In this document: positions 20,377-35,182 of the stretch, in pieces
Position numbering within the stretch: the stretch's first letter is position 1
Layout of the letters: every line of letters starts with the position of its first letter
NCBI GenBank assembly: GCA_004194705.1
Contig: SADC01001176.1
Coordinates: 493,070-557,069 of the forward strand
Length of the DNA stretch: 64,000 nucleotides
From: Ditylenchus dipsaci
Lineage: Eukaryota > Nematoda > Chromadorea > Rhabditida > Anguinidae
Reading direction: 5' to 3'
Notes under the pieces: model-generated
Databases searched by the model: none
What the model was told of the DNA's origin: nothing
Seen by the model: only the letters and a program-made list of their open reading frames with translations
Translations under genes and position numbers: made by a program

Positions 20377-21023
20377 ATGAACAAGTCTTCAGCTAAGAAT
20401 CCGAAAATAGCCTGGTTCCCTGATGTCTATATCAATAATAAGCCAAACTGTCTGGAGGATTTCAACAAAATGCTAATGTTACAAATGGTATACTCAAAAT
20501 AAATTAGAGATGGCCTCGGGACGGGACGGGAATCCCGTCCCGTCCCGAAGGGATTTTAGGGCTTGTCCCGTCCCGGTGTCCCGTCCCGGAAAAAAATTCT
20601 AGTGTGTCCCGTCCCGGTGTCCCGTCCCGGAATGATTTTCCGATTTTTCCTTCATTTTTCCTTTATTTTTCCCTTATTAATGGGTCGGGACGTCCCGTCC
20701 CGCCCCGAAGGGTTTTTAGGCCTTGTCCCGTCCCGGTGTCCCGTCCCGAAATTTTTTAAAGTAAATTTTGTCCCGTCCCGAAATAGGCCATTTGCCATCT
20801 CTAAAATAAATTCCATACACTCTTCCTCCAAACTCAACAACCATTTTAGAAAAATGCCAAAATCTATGTGGATGTGCCGGAAAAGAAGAGGAAGCGTCGG
20901 AAGCCGCCAATTTCTACAGCCATCAAACAAAGAAGAGTCAACCGGCTGCTTATGAAGAACAATATGCAGAGTCTCTTGTTGCTGTTATTTCTCGTGAAAC
21001 TATTCCATGTATTTGCTTGTTAG
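20377..21023 (+). CDS. Small two-exon gene, putative tail-anchored protein
   Basis: Exon 1 (20377-20487) starts with an ATG immediately after a TTTTTTGCAG acceptor, so an upstream leader exon or trans-spliced leader is likely. A GTATAC donor and a CATTTTAG acceptor define a 362-bp intron. Exon 2 (20850-21023) ends at TAG, and AATAAA follows at 21086. Predicted product is 94 aa. The N-terminal half has KIAWFPDVYINNKP, a basic stretch PEKKRKRRKPP lies around residues 47-57, and the C-terminal 17 residues are hydrophobic (SLLLLLFLVKLFHVFAC). Basic linker plus hydrophobic end fits a tail-anchored membrane protein. No family recognised. The intron holds a hAT MITE (20505-20803) that did not disturb the splice sites. 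A correct frame across the splice plus a polyadenylation signal argue for a real gene. Confidence 0.55.
20505..20803. mobile_element. hAT-type MITE with CCCGTCCCG words, 8-bp duplication
   Basis: Starts TAGAGATGGC and ends GCCATCTCTA, flanked by AAATAAAT on both sides (20497-20504 and 20804-20811). Arms are tandem GTCCCGTCCCG. The TAGAGATGG end is shared with the element at 34048-35126. It lies in the intron of the small gene; the open frames over it are repeat translations. Confidence 0.88.
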
Positions 21024-21264
21024 TCAGTGCTGTTCGATGTTTGGTTATATTTGTTGTGAATTTGCCTTAGTTAATTTTTGTTCTCAATAAATGCTTATCG
21101 TGTTTCCTCTAGGATTAGGTTGGCGAAATTAAGTATGGTCCTCATCAGCCGTCCAATGTTTTTTAGCTGAAATTAGTGGGTACGCGACAATTCATCTCAG
21201 GACAATTCATCTCAGGACAATTCACCCCCAGGCCAATTCACTCCCATCTATGATTCATCGACCC

Positions 21265-22140
21265 TATACGGTTACTACGCATTTGGGCACATCGCATTTG
21301 GGCACCCGCATTTGGGCACACCGCATTTGGGCCCCGATTTTAAAGTTCCATATGTTGAAATTATAAATTGAAATGTATCAATATGTTACTGTTTTATAAT
21401 AAAATTTGTATTCATTTCAGGTCCTATAGGTGCCTCATTCAAATTTTCGACCGAAAGTGTGTAAACGTTTAGTTTAAAGGCCCTGTTCTACCCTGTTTCG
21501 GTCACTAGAGTCATGCAAAAAAAAGACCCCTATATGCATTTGTGATCAAAAGCCTTGCTCATAAGTAGCTTGCCCCTTCGGGTCACATGATGCTTGTTGG
21601 ATTTGGGTTAAAATGAGCACACATACATACTTAAGACATAAATCAGTCAAAAGTGACTCCACGACTAGCTAAACGTTCAACTCGCTTAAATTACAACAGT
21701 CGAACTTCGGTTATCCGCTACTCCAGTTATCCGACACTCGCGACTATCTGGCACTCTGTGCCTGATTTGAATTCATCTGACTGAGATTGACTTATTCTCT
21801 GTCAACTGGCACTCCAGTTATTCGACACCTTGTATACCTGGCACCTTGAGACCGGTCCCCAGGGGATTGACATCCTTCCTGGATGCATATAAAAATATAA
21901 GCACATACATGTTTCTCTAATCGGTGGGTTCCATTTGTCAGAACTGCATTAAGACACTTACCAACAGAAGCAACAATAGCACGCGCAGTGAAACTGAATA
22001 AAACAGTGAAAAATTGACAAATTTCAATTTATAATTTAAAAATATGGAATTTTAAAATCGGGGCCCAAATGCGGTGCCCAAATGCGGGTGCCAAATGCGG
22101 TGTGCCCAAATGCGGGTGCCCAAATGCGTTGTAACACCCT
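21265..22140. repeat. Palindrome with GCATTTGGGCAC arms
   Basis: Four GCATTTGGGCAC words (21278-21335), then GGCCCCGATTTTAAAGTTCC and about 50 bp more, are mirrored at 22020-22130. The centre (21705-21870) carries pogo-like words CAGTCGAACTTCGGTTATCC and ACCGGTCCCCAGGGG, probably a nested partial element. Confidence 0.65.
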
Positions 22141-22141
22141 A

Positions 22142-22490
22142 TACTGCAAAAACAAACGAAGTTCAATGCAGTGTATAGAATGCAACCTTCTATACACTGC
22201 GAACAGTGGTTCATAGCAGGTTCACAGAATCTCATAAGAACTTCAAATGAACATCAACTGAAACTTGCGTAAACCTGCAATGATGTTCATTTGATTTTCA
22301 AATGAACTATAAAATGAGCAGGTTCAGATGGTGCTCAGAAGGCAACCCTGAAGTTCATATGAAGATCACATTAGGTTGAAAAGAGGTTCAGCAGAGGTTG
22401 CCTTGGAATTCGAATGAACAGGACGTGGCGGTGTATAGAAGGTCGCAATAAACCTTCATTGAACTTCATCTCAAGCTCGAATGAATTTTT
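22142..22490. repeat. GTTCA/TGAAC-rich inverted sequence
   Basis: GCAGTGTATAGAATGCAACC is followed directly by its inverse GGTTGCATTCTATACACTGC-like form, then many GGTTCA/TGAACT words to about 22480. GTGTATAGAAGGTCGCAATA recurs at 22431. Non-coding. Confidence 0.4.
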
Positions 22491-23160
22491 TTGGCGCTAG
22501 TAGCGAATACCTACCCCACCCCCCCCCCTCGCCCAAGAATCCGACCTTTAAAAAATGCTGTAACGACCCTTGCAATAAGCAAGTTTCGGCTTAGTCCTTA
22601 GGCTTGGGGGTACAGTAAAACCTCTTTAAACCGGCACCCACAAAAGTCCGTTCCAGCCTTGTGTCCGACACTTTTTTAACCCAATTTTTGAAAGCTTTTA
22701 GCAGTTCTGTTTCGACAGTCTGGTCGGAAATATCGTGAGGATTCCGATTTTGCCGATCGTTTTTTTAATATCCTGTGATTTCATCATTAAAAAACAAAAC
22801 CTCTGTAAACCGGCACCCTATTTCGAAATGGGGTGCCGGTTTAAAGAGGTTTTGCTTTTTAATGATGAAATCGCAGGATTTAAAAAAACTATCGGCAAAA
22901 TCGGAATCCTCACGATATTTCTGACCAGACTGTCGAAACAGAACTGTTAAAAGCTTTCAAAAATTGGGTTAAAAAAGTGTCGGACCCAAGGCTGGAACGA
23001 ACTTTTGTGGGTGCCGGTTTAAAGAGGTTTGACTGTAGGCCAGCGTACGGAAGTTGTGACTAACAAAAAGTTTACGCATGTTTTCCGGGGTCTGGGACAT
23101 AAATTTGGGTACTTTTTATTTTTTTTTATAAAAAAGGTGAAAATTGTTGGGGGGGGAGGC
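22490..23160. repeat. CTAGTAGCGAATACC repeat split by a pogo hairpin
   Basis: The left part (22494-22610) and right part (23038-23158) together match the uninterrupted copy at 43128-43350. The interruption is exactly the TA-flanked element 22613-23035. Confidence 0.7.
22613..23035. mobile_element. pogo-type hairpin (CAGTAAAACCTCTTTAAACCGG)
   Basis: TA at 22611-22612 and 23036-23037. Termini CAGTAAAACCTCTTTAAACC and inverse (one change). The arms include GTGTCCGACACTTTTTTAAC, as in 12766 and 18606. The insertion interrupts a known repeat and so validates the boundaries. Confidence 0.85.
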
Positions 23161-23339
23161 AAAGTGTTGGGCTGAGGCGTGCTAAAGGCAAAGTGTTAGG
23201 CTGAGGCGGGGCATGGGGCGCTCTGGAGCCTGTTTATTTGTCCTAAGAAGGCTTCAATTTTTCAAATTTCAATCAAAATGGGCCTTATGAACTAGCTGAA
23301 GCATAATAACAGCTTTAAAAAACCACCGGCAATGCTTCA

Positions 23340-24275
23340 TAACTCGGTGCGGTGCGCCCCGGGCGTGGGGCGGTTCCGGAGCGAAGGTCTGGAAATACCT
23401 GGGGCGTGGGGCGGTCCCGGGGCGAAAATTGCCTGGTTACCCATCCCTGGTGGCAATCGAGCCTTTGACCTAGGCAATGCGTATACGAAGTTCTCCCTCC
23501 CTTTAACCGTTCTTCAGACGACTGTATCTAAAATCTAAATAGACATCCACAGCAATGATTCACCCTAAACTGCGAAATTTATAGACATCAAATTAATTTT
23601 TTTTCTGAATGAAGACAGTGCACCCGAAAAAAATTTAATTATTCGCTACTAGGGTCATCTTTTTGAAGTTCAAATGAAATTCATTTTAAGTGTAAAAATT
23701 TTTAAAATAAATTATCTATCATCTTTTTCTGAACCTTTTTTTATCCTATCTTATCATCTTTTAAACTTCCTATGAACCTTCAGCTATCCTTTACCAGTTC
23801 GATTTTTTTCCTTATCCTGAACTTTTTCTGAACTTCATTTGGACCTTTAATGAACTTCAATTTGTATTTTGCCTGTTTCACGCGTAAATCGAACCCGATA
23901 GGACCTGAAACCTTGCGATATAAACTCTTACCCACTGAGCTATTAACGTACCTATCACGAGATGTCAAAAGTTTCTATATATCTTTACTTTTAAATTTTT
24001 TTCGGGTACACTGTCTTCATTCAGAAAAAAACTTTATTTGATGTCTATAAATTTTACAGTTTAGGGTAAATCATTGCTGTGGATGTCTATTTTGATTTTA
24101 GATACAGTCGTCTGAAGAACGGTTAAAGGCAGGGAGAACTTCTTACACGCCTAGGTCAAAGGCTCGATCGCCACCAGGGATGAGTAACCAGGCAATTTTC
24201 GCCGCGGGACCGCCCCACGCCCCAGGGATTTCCAGACCTTCGCTCCGGAACCGCCCCACGCCCCGGGGCGCAACA
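23340..24275. repeat. Long palindrome with GGGGCGTGGGGCGG arms and SINE-like cassettes
   Basis: The left arm (23345-23640) and right arm (23995-24272) mirror for about 280 bp. They start with CGCCCCGGGCGTGGGGCGG words, then GAGCCTTTGACCTAGGCAA (tRNA-like cassette), ACGGTTAAAGG and CAGTCGTCTGAAGAACG. The right end reads CGCAACACTG, hAT-like, but no 8-bp duplication matches. Confidence 0.65.
23878..23958 (-). repeat. tRNA-like sequence in a palindrome loop
   Basis: The minus strand reads TAGCTCAGTGGGTAAGAG, with a D-arm that can pair GCTC/GAGT, and then GGGTTCGATTT (B box). The anticodon, T and acceptor stems do not pair well, so this is a pseudo-tRNA or SINE head, not a tRNA gene. Confidence 0.45.
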
Positions 24276-24870
24276 CTGGGTATTCTCGGAAAGACTGAGG
24301 AATCGCAAAAGTGCGCAGATTTGTTGGAACCGGAGGAGGCCTTACTGCTTCATCACCATTAAATCTGACACGCTGAATAGGACGCTTTCGATTAGCAATT
24401 GGAGGCAATGTTTCTTGAATTCCTGAGAGCCTTGCTTGATCACCGGCTTGCACGACGGTATCACCTGTGCGTTAAAACTACACAATTAAACAAAATTTGC
24501 TTGAAAAAAATACCATTTTTGTTGTAGCTGCTAAATTATTCTCTTCGTTACGAATCGCTGTTGTCACAATGTGAGACGGATCAGCATCACAGCTATGCGC
24601 AGTAACAATCCTAAATTTAACCAGAGTTTTTCGGCACTATCTGTAAAATGCATACTTCACAAATGTTTCGTTTTCACTTTTTGCTCGAATTTCTAGCATG
24701 CAGACGTGCAAGAAGCTCATCCGCCTGAAAGATTACATAATGAAAACAGCAAATAATCAAACCATTTTACCTGTCGATTGCAGCTGACAACTGGTTCCAG
24801 ATCAGGTTCAATAGGCGCACGAAAAAAGCAACCATTCCGATAAATAAAAGCCATGACTGAAACAAACGAA
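24150..24870 (-). pseudogene. MULE transposase, N-terminal exons (relic)
   Basis: Several minus-strand open segments joined by short introns follow the order expected at the start of FLYWCH/MULE proteins. First comes MAFIYRNGCFFRAPIEPDLE (24852 downward). Next is ADELLARLHARNS. Then HSCDADPSHIVTTAIRNEEN corresponds to the HNHPPD-type region. Finally a segment with QETLPPIANRKRPIQRVR and VPTNLRTFAIPQSF corresponds to the LPS...R.I.R.R...P.P..L..L.IP linker. The DDE part is not seen, and the last segment runs into the GGGGCGTGGGG palindrome at 24275. The gene is therefore broken by insertion. Family placement rests on motif order from memory. Confidence 0.5.
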
Positions 24871-24954
24871 ATATAATATAGTTGCTTACTCAATACGATA
24901 AAAAAAACATCAAAATCGAGCTTTGGTAAAATCAATTAAACCCCAACACTCAAA

Positions 24955-25530
24955 AAATACCCAAGAAAACAGCATTTTACCACTATCAAACCATCTTCAG
25001 CATGTCCGATTTAGTTCAGAAAAAAAATTATAAAGCCTGAAAAAGTAAAAAATTTTTTTTGCTCCAAGAGGACGACCATTTTTTTTGGTTGGTTCAGACT
25101 AAAAACTTAAATTCCAGCACAATTACCAATTCTTTTTGATTAACTTTACTTTCCTTAGGCCAGCCAGGTGGATATCCACCTTCCCAAGGGTTACTTACTT
25201 CGGGATTCGGGTTTTAGGTAAGGAAATCGCAGCCATACGAGTTTAAGTCAAGAAAAAGGCCTTGATTTGACTTTGACCAACTTTTTATTTTAATGGGCCA
25301 TGCTGCTGGATATCCATCTCTGTCCGTCTCAGTCGAGGGTACCCAATCCGTATGTAGGGCTCAAGTGGCTAAAATCGGAATTTAAGTATTATTCAATCGA
25401 ATTCCCTACCCAATTTTAGGAATTATAGCATTGTAACTTTTTTAATTTATGCTTTATTTTTAGGCCATCCAGGTGGATATCTACCTGGTCAGGTGTTACC
25501 TACCTTACCCCAGTTTTAGGGTTTGAGTGG
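24955..25530. repeat. GGTGGATATCC repeats and half of an AACCATCTTCAGC hairpin
   Basis: ACCACTATCAAACCATCTTC near 24975 is one arm of the hairpin family. Units containing GGTGGATATCCACC recur near 25165, 25310 and 25475. No coding potential. Confidence 0.5.
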
Positions 25531-25619
25531 CTAAAACCACGATTTTAAACTTTTTAATAATTAAAACTTGAATTTTGACTTAAAAAAATTATTTATTCGG
25601 TGGGGAGATTCAAATTTTA

Positions 25620-25730
25620 CTATGCTGTAGCGAGTCGCTGTAGCGAGTCACAATTGTAGCGAGTCGCAGTAGCGAGTCGCAAGTGTAGCGAGTCGCTGTA
25701 ACGAGTCACAAGTTGTAGCGAGTCGAATGT
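25620..25730. repeat. Tandem TGTAGCGAGTCGC array
   Basis: About six copies of TGTAGCGAGTCGCAA with variants. Same words at 5120-5160 and 5570-5620. Confidence 0.65.
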
Positions 25731-25902
25731 CAGTCTTAATTCTATGCCATCCCACAGGTCTGTCATTTTGCATGAAATCTAAAAATTCGGGCATTTTCTG
25801 ACAGTAAAGCAGTGTTGGAAATGGTTGGAATAGATTGCTCGATAGTTTTTGGCCATCGAAGTCAGCGAAGTCACTAAAAAGTAGAGTAAATCAAATAGGG
25901 TG

Positions 25903-25960
25903 TGCACTCAGTGGAATTAAAACTGTGAGCAATAGGCGATGGGATATAAAAATTCAAAAA
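25903..25960 (-). repeat. Diverged SINE-like cassette
   Basis: GGTGTGCACTCAGTGGAA and GGCGATGGGATATAAA match the layout of the cassettes at 8600 and 47635, but the B box is mutated. Confidence 0.35.
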
Positions 25961-25964
25961 TTAC

Positions 25965-26505
25965 CCCCCCCCTTCTTTAAAACTACTCGCTAGAAAATGA
26001 AAGAAACTATACCGGAATTACCGAACTATGCACTTTTATTAGTTTGCAAAAATAACAGGCAAAAACTAGGAGTTTTCTTTATACTAAAAAGAGAAGTTCT
26101 GTAACTATGTATTTTGGTTGAACCTCTCAGAAAGTGGGAAATCGATTGTTTGAGCTCAAACGAAAGCTTACGATGTGCTGAGTACGATAGCACCAAATTC
26201 AGCCACATTTTGCTGGTAATTGGCAGAGCTGTGGCCTACCGAAGTTTGGTACTAAGAAAAACCGGTACATTTTTTAAAACAATTTTTGTTCAGTGAAAGT
26301 TTGATGGCGCACAATCATTCAAAAGCTTATTCGACGCAGAATGAGTTGCTCTTTTTAACGAGCTCTTTTCAACGAACAACTTTCGATCGAAACTCGATTT
26401 TTTATAGACCAGAAGTTCTGGCCCAGAACTCAAAATAATGCCTTTTTTGAACTTCTGACGTGTTTTTTCTAATTTGAGAACATTTGTATTAACATTATTA
26501 GGGAT
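25965..26505. other. No gene seen
   Basis: AT-rich sequence without a recognisable repeat or exon. Confidence 0.3.
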
Positions 26506-26581
26506 GAATTATAGCTGGGGGCGAATCGGCCTGGAGGGGGGAGAATCGTCCTGGGGGTGAATTGTCCGTGTCCTGAAATTA

Positions 26582-26640
26582 GTCGACCTCTTCCATGCGG
26601 GAAGCGTCCTCCTCGGTACCCTCGATCTTCTCGGAGACTT
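26582..26640 (-). pseudogene. Second copy of the HSP90 C-terminal codons (MEEVD tail)
   Basis: The minus strand encodes [18 protein letters not shown] followed by TAA, about 535 bp beyond the stop of the HSP90 gene, whose own tail reads [18 protein letters not shown]. About 50 bases including the stop are nearly identical at the DNA level; similarity ends abruptly upstream and downstream. MEEVD is the TPR-cochaperone docking motif of cytosolic HSP90. It could be an alternative last exon or a partial tandem duplication. A possible acceptor (AAACTTAG) lies about 55 bp upstream in frame. The stop codon overlaps the 11-bp direct repeat of the MULE candidate. Confidence 0.7.
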
Positions 26641-26649
26641 GACCAGTAT

Positions 26650-27174
26650 TACTCATTTCCAGACCATCCGATCTAAGTTTAATTTGTGTTTTCGGTATTG
26701 TTTCTTTTTCCCTTGCAAACCAGCAATTGTCTAGGTTCTTCCACTGAAATTTTCTTGTCAAAATCGTGTATATATAGAGTATATACAGGGTGTCCCAAAA
26801 TTTCTGTTACTTTTCTTACAGGACATTTTTTGAAAATATGTTTTGACAGATGCGCTCAGTTCAGTATAAAAATTTTCGTTTTCTCTAGGCTCTCTTGTGT
26901 TTTTTTGTATTTTGTCTCAATCTTGCGAAACACCATCAAATACTTATTTTTAATTCACGAACACTTTTATGTAAAAATAAGACAAATACCAATACAAGAA
27001 GTACAAATGAAAAAAAAGTATTTTACAATAAGTTAAATTCTTTTCTTTTCCGACCTCATGGATAGCAATGCCATCACCAACAACAGAACAATAAGAACAA
27101 ATTTTAAAATAAAAACAAAAAGAGAGTAGCATAGAGATCTTTTTGCATGTGTGCCAGGAATAACCAGTTCTGCC
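26650..27174. other. HSP90 3' flank; possible mariner-like end
   Basis: ACAGGGTGTCCCAAAATTTC near 26785, next to TATATA, resembles the terminus of some mariner-like elements, but no partner end was found. The rest is AT-rich. Confidence 0.3.
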
Positions 27175-32009
<4,835 letters not shown>

Positions 32010-32021
32010 TTAGTGAAAAAA

Positions 32022-32262
32022 TAATTAAAGGACTATGGCCACGCGTTCTGGATTGTCCCCGCCAATTCAAAATTTTTCCCCAACCATTAAAAATTTGTAC
32101 GGATTTTTCAGCTTGGTTTCTAACCAAACAAGATCTACCATTTAATTTTAGGTATAGTTTTGTCACAAAACAAATTAAAACATCCGTATAGAAGTTCAAC
32201 GATTGGGATTTTTTCGAATTGGCGGGGACAACCGTTCTCGTAGACGGCAATGGCCATTTAAC
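32022..32262. repeat. TTTAAAGG-family hairpin in the HSP90 5' UTR intron
   Basis: Arms AAAGGACTATGGCCACG and GTCCCCGCCAATTC at the left; GAATTGGCGGGGACAAC and GCAATGGCCATTTA at the right. Similar to 60230-61010. About 240 bp, non-coding. Confidence 0.6.
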
Positions 32263-32264
32263 AG

Positions 32265-32900
32265 AAACAATTTCGGAAGTATATTCGAGTCCCGATATAA
32301 AACCACTACCTCAATTGACCCTTAGCTAGGTCCGAAAATTACTTTACTTCAAATTTCGAAATCTTATACCAAATCACATTTACTCGCCTGGTTTCAAAAA
32401 TCACGGGAACTCCAATTTTGCATATTGAGTAAAAGGTGAAAGGATTGCCGTTAGTATCTATTGTTCTCAATATGAGACGCCCCTTGTTAAAAATTAGGTG
32501 CTCATATATTTGAGACCAGCATACTTTAACTGTCGAAAATGTTTTTCAGAAGTTGAAATTATTTGGAGCTTTTTGAACAATAGCCAATGAGATTCGGCAA
32601 AAGCTGGCGAACATTTAAGCGAGTTCGGAACTAGGTATAGGTGAGTGGTTACTCCTTTATTGAGACTCCACTAAATCCCGGTTACAAAAAAGCTAAATTT
32701 TTTTTTGAAAAAACTAACCTATCAAATTAAGAGCAGTAGAAAAGTAGTTTGGAAGCAGATAATAGTCTGAAAATCAACAAAAAAATTATACAAATATTTT
32801 AGACAAAAGTGAAATACGCGCAACACGACAAAATATAGGATTGAGAAAGTGAGTGTGTGTATTCTAAGCAATTCACAGGCATAAATAGAGCAGAGGAAAT
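32265..32900 (-). other. HSP90 5' UTR intron and probable untranslated first exon
   Basis: A plausible donor (GATAG followed by GTTAGT, minus strand) lies near 32715 and would join to the acceptor at 31994. No other repeat is evident. Exon boundaries here are inferred. Confidence 0.4.
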
Positions 32901-32905
32901 ATCAA

Positions 32906-33083
32906 GAATGTTCTAGAACACATTCTAGCAAATAATTTTGTGCAAGAGGCGGTCCAAACCGAGCTGATTGGTCGCCCCAGCTGCAGAACCAGGAAAATAT
33001 TGTGCAAGAGAGGAGGGTAGAAGAAAATTCACGAAGGGTGGGAATTCAAAAGACAATTGTTATATCTAAATTCTAGAATTTTC
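32906..33083 (-). promoter_or_regulatory. Heat shock element cluster and CCAAT box of the HSP90 promoter
   Basis: Three perfect three-unit HSF sites of the nGAAnnTTCnnGAA type: GAATGTTCTAGAA (32906-32918, followed by another TTC at 32923), GAAAATTCACGAA (33023-33035) and TTCTAGAATTTTC (33071-33083). ATTGG at 32967-32971 is a CCAAT box read on the minus strand. A TATTTAT-like sequence on the minus strand lies just downstream of the first site. Such arrays are the binding sites of heat shock factor. Their place about 0.9-1.1 kb upstream of the ATG fits an untranslated first exon and 5' UTR intron, as in other HSP90 genes. Confidence 0.85.
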
Positions 33084-34047
33084 TATAACCACATTTATAT
33101 GGACACCTACCAAAATTAATCCCAGAAAGTTTGTGTGATTTTTGATACGCTTCTTGGGCCTGGAAAATTAAAAAAAGAACACAAAAACACAATTAATTCC
33201 AATCAGACAAAGAAATAATAAATTGAGCAATGGATTGCAGGCATAAATTTTTGAATGAGATTAGATTAGTGGGTTTGATTTGGCGGCAGATAAGCGCCAT
33301 GGTTTCAAAGAGCTTTTGGCGTCTTGTTTTAGGTGCTTTACCATGGAAATTGTCTTTTAATGGCGTTCAACAAATTAGATTAAAAAATGTTTTGGTATGA
33401 ACTTTGTACATTTTTAAAACTTTTGGAAATGGTTCAGGTTCGGCAAGTGTATCGAAAATCTATTCAGGTGCAGGGTTGCGATTTGGGTACTAATTCATTA
33501 GAAAATAGTACTTTGGAGTACTAAATAGTACTAAAATAGTATTAATTAGTACTAGGGTACTAATTTAGTACTTAGTACTCGCAGTACTTTTTCTATTTTT
33601 TGCGGTTTTCATGTTAAAAAGACAAACTGCACATATGTTTGTTTGTTTTTTACATGAAACAGCTAAAATAATTGTTACTAAGACAAGAAGACGACATATC
33701 TGTGTGTTTTTTTAACCATGGTACTAAAATAGTACTAAGTACTAATTTAGTACACAGTACAACATTAGTACTTAGTACCAATAGTACTATTTAGTACTAG
33801 GTACTATTTTAGTACTATGTTAAAAAACACACAGATACGCATTCTTCTTGTCTTAGTAACAATTTTTTAGTTATTTTATGGTGAAAAAAAAATAAAAATA
33901 TGCACAGTGTCTCTTTTGACGTAAAAACAGCAAAAAATAGAAGAAGTACTACGAGTACTAAGTACTAAATTAGTACTAGGTACTAAAATAGTATTTAGTA
34001 CTAAATTAGTACCCTAGACTAATTAGTACTATTTAAGTACTATTTAG

Positions 34048-35126
34048 TAGAGATGGAAATTTGTCTTTTTGCGATATGTGCGATGCGATATTTTTGAGTG
34101 AAAAATTGAGACGCGATATGTGCGATGCGATATGTAATTTCAGGTGCGATATATCGCTGCGATATTTTTACCTTAAAATTGCATATGCGATATATTTTGA
34201 ACAAAAAGATTCTTTATATACACCAACAACTCAACAACTAAATACCATCAGACGAACACAAAATTCACGAATTAACAACTCAATACGAGAAATTTAGCGA
34301 AGAAAGACTTTTGTTCAGGAAGATTGGACCTACGGTAATCGAACACATCCCTGGCCACGGAGAATAGCTGCTCACTTGGTTTGGGTTTGTGGCGATAGCC
34401 GATAGATAACGTCGAGCGATCATAGCGAGAATTGGATATGTCTTCTCCTTTTCTTAGAAAATTTTGTATCAAAAACGCATCGCGTTGATGACATAAGAAA
34501 TGAGCTTGCATCTACCTTTCAGTGATTCAAACGGGTTCGCTTTCGGATCGATGCATTTCTCCTTGTTGTAGGCCTTAATCTCAATCATTGCTCCGCTGAC
34601 CTGCTCACCATTTGTTAATTCATCGTCTGTGAATAGATCGCTAAGTTAGCCGAAAAACAAACTTGAACGCTTAGGAGGAGGAGATCTTACAGCTGAAGCA
34701 AAAAAATGAGAGAGAAGGCAATGATAAACATATACCTTCTTCGGTTTCGATGGAACTGAGGTCAGCTTCACACCTTTCTTGGATACACAAAGTCACATTT
34801 TCGATGAACTCTGTCTTGTTTGATGCGATTCTGTCTTTGAAGCGAGCGTCTAGAGACATTGCCAGCCCATGAACCCTGAAAAAAGCATCGATTATATAAT
34901 CATACTGTAAAAAATAAGATCTCACTTCGTCTTTTCAACATCAAACTTATCATATAGCAAGCAAAAAAATTTTTGAATGAGGATGCGATATTTTTTAAAA
35001 TTGCGATGCGATATGCGATATTTTTGAAAACAAAAATGCGATATAGCGATGCGATATTTTTTCTTAAAAATTTGTGCGATATGCGATATATCGCATGTGC
35101 GATATATCGCATCGCCGCCAGCTCTA
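34048..35126. mobile_element. Nested hAT element with GCGATATG arms, perfect 8-bp duplication
   Basis: Starts TAGAGATGG, ends CCAGCTCTA, flanked by CTATTTAG on both sides (34040-34047 and 35127-35134). The arms are GCGATATGTGCGATGCGATA words. The centre carries hAT transposase remnants on the minus strand. The start is shared with the MITE at 20505. Confidence 0.9.
34272..34925 (-). pseudogene. hAT transposase C-terminal remnant
   Basis: Two minus-strand segments. The upstream one (about 34740-34900) contains LAMSLDARFKDRIASNKTEF, corresponding to the LDPRFK motif that precedes the dimerisation region. The downstream one (34300-34500) contains KPKPSEQLFSVARDVFDYRR, the conserved P.SERLFS.AG core of the hAT C-terminal dimerisation domain. 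The N-terminal BED finger and the first catalytic region are missing, so the copy cannot be autonomous. Confidence 0.65.
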
Positions 35127-35182
35127 CTATTTAGTACACCGAAAGTACTATTTAGTACCCAAATCGCAACCCTGTTCAGGTG

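Larger units (their letters stand above)
21178..26572. mobile_element. Candidate MULE with 11-bp direct repeat
   Basis: The outer ends carry inverted words: GACAATTCATCTCAGGACAA and CCAATTCACTCCCATCTATG at the left (21188-21250), their inverse at 26510-26568. CTGAAATTAGT occurs on the outer side of both ends (21167-21177 and 26573-26583), in the size range of MULE target duplications. The interior encodes MULE-like N-terminal exons on the minus strand (24150-24870). It is filled with later insertions at 21265-22140, 22490-23160 and 23340-24275. The left end is several bases longer than the right between repeat and arm, so exact boundaries are uncertain. Confidence 0.55.
33471..35174. mobile_element. 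hAT element with TAGTACTA arms, perfect 8-bp duplication
   Basis: Termini CAGGGTTGCGATTTGGGTAC and inverse, flanked by TTCAGGTG on both sides (33463-33470 and 35175-35182). The left arm is a dense array of TTAGTACTA words, partly self-palindromic around 33600-33960. The element at 34048-35126 is inserted in its right arm. Confidence 0.9.

Noticed and set aside
20563..20955. 130-aa frame with VPSRPG repeats
   Set aside because: It runs through the CCCGTCCCG hAT MITE and then out of frame over exon 2 of the small gene.
34061..34297. Frame with CDMCDAI repeats as a cysteine-rich protein
   Set aside because: Translation of the GCGATATGTGCGATGCG arm words of a hAT element.
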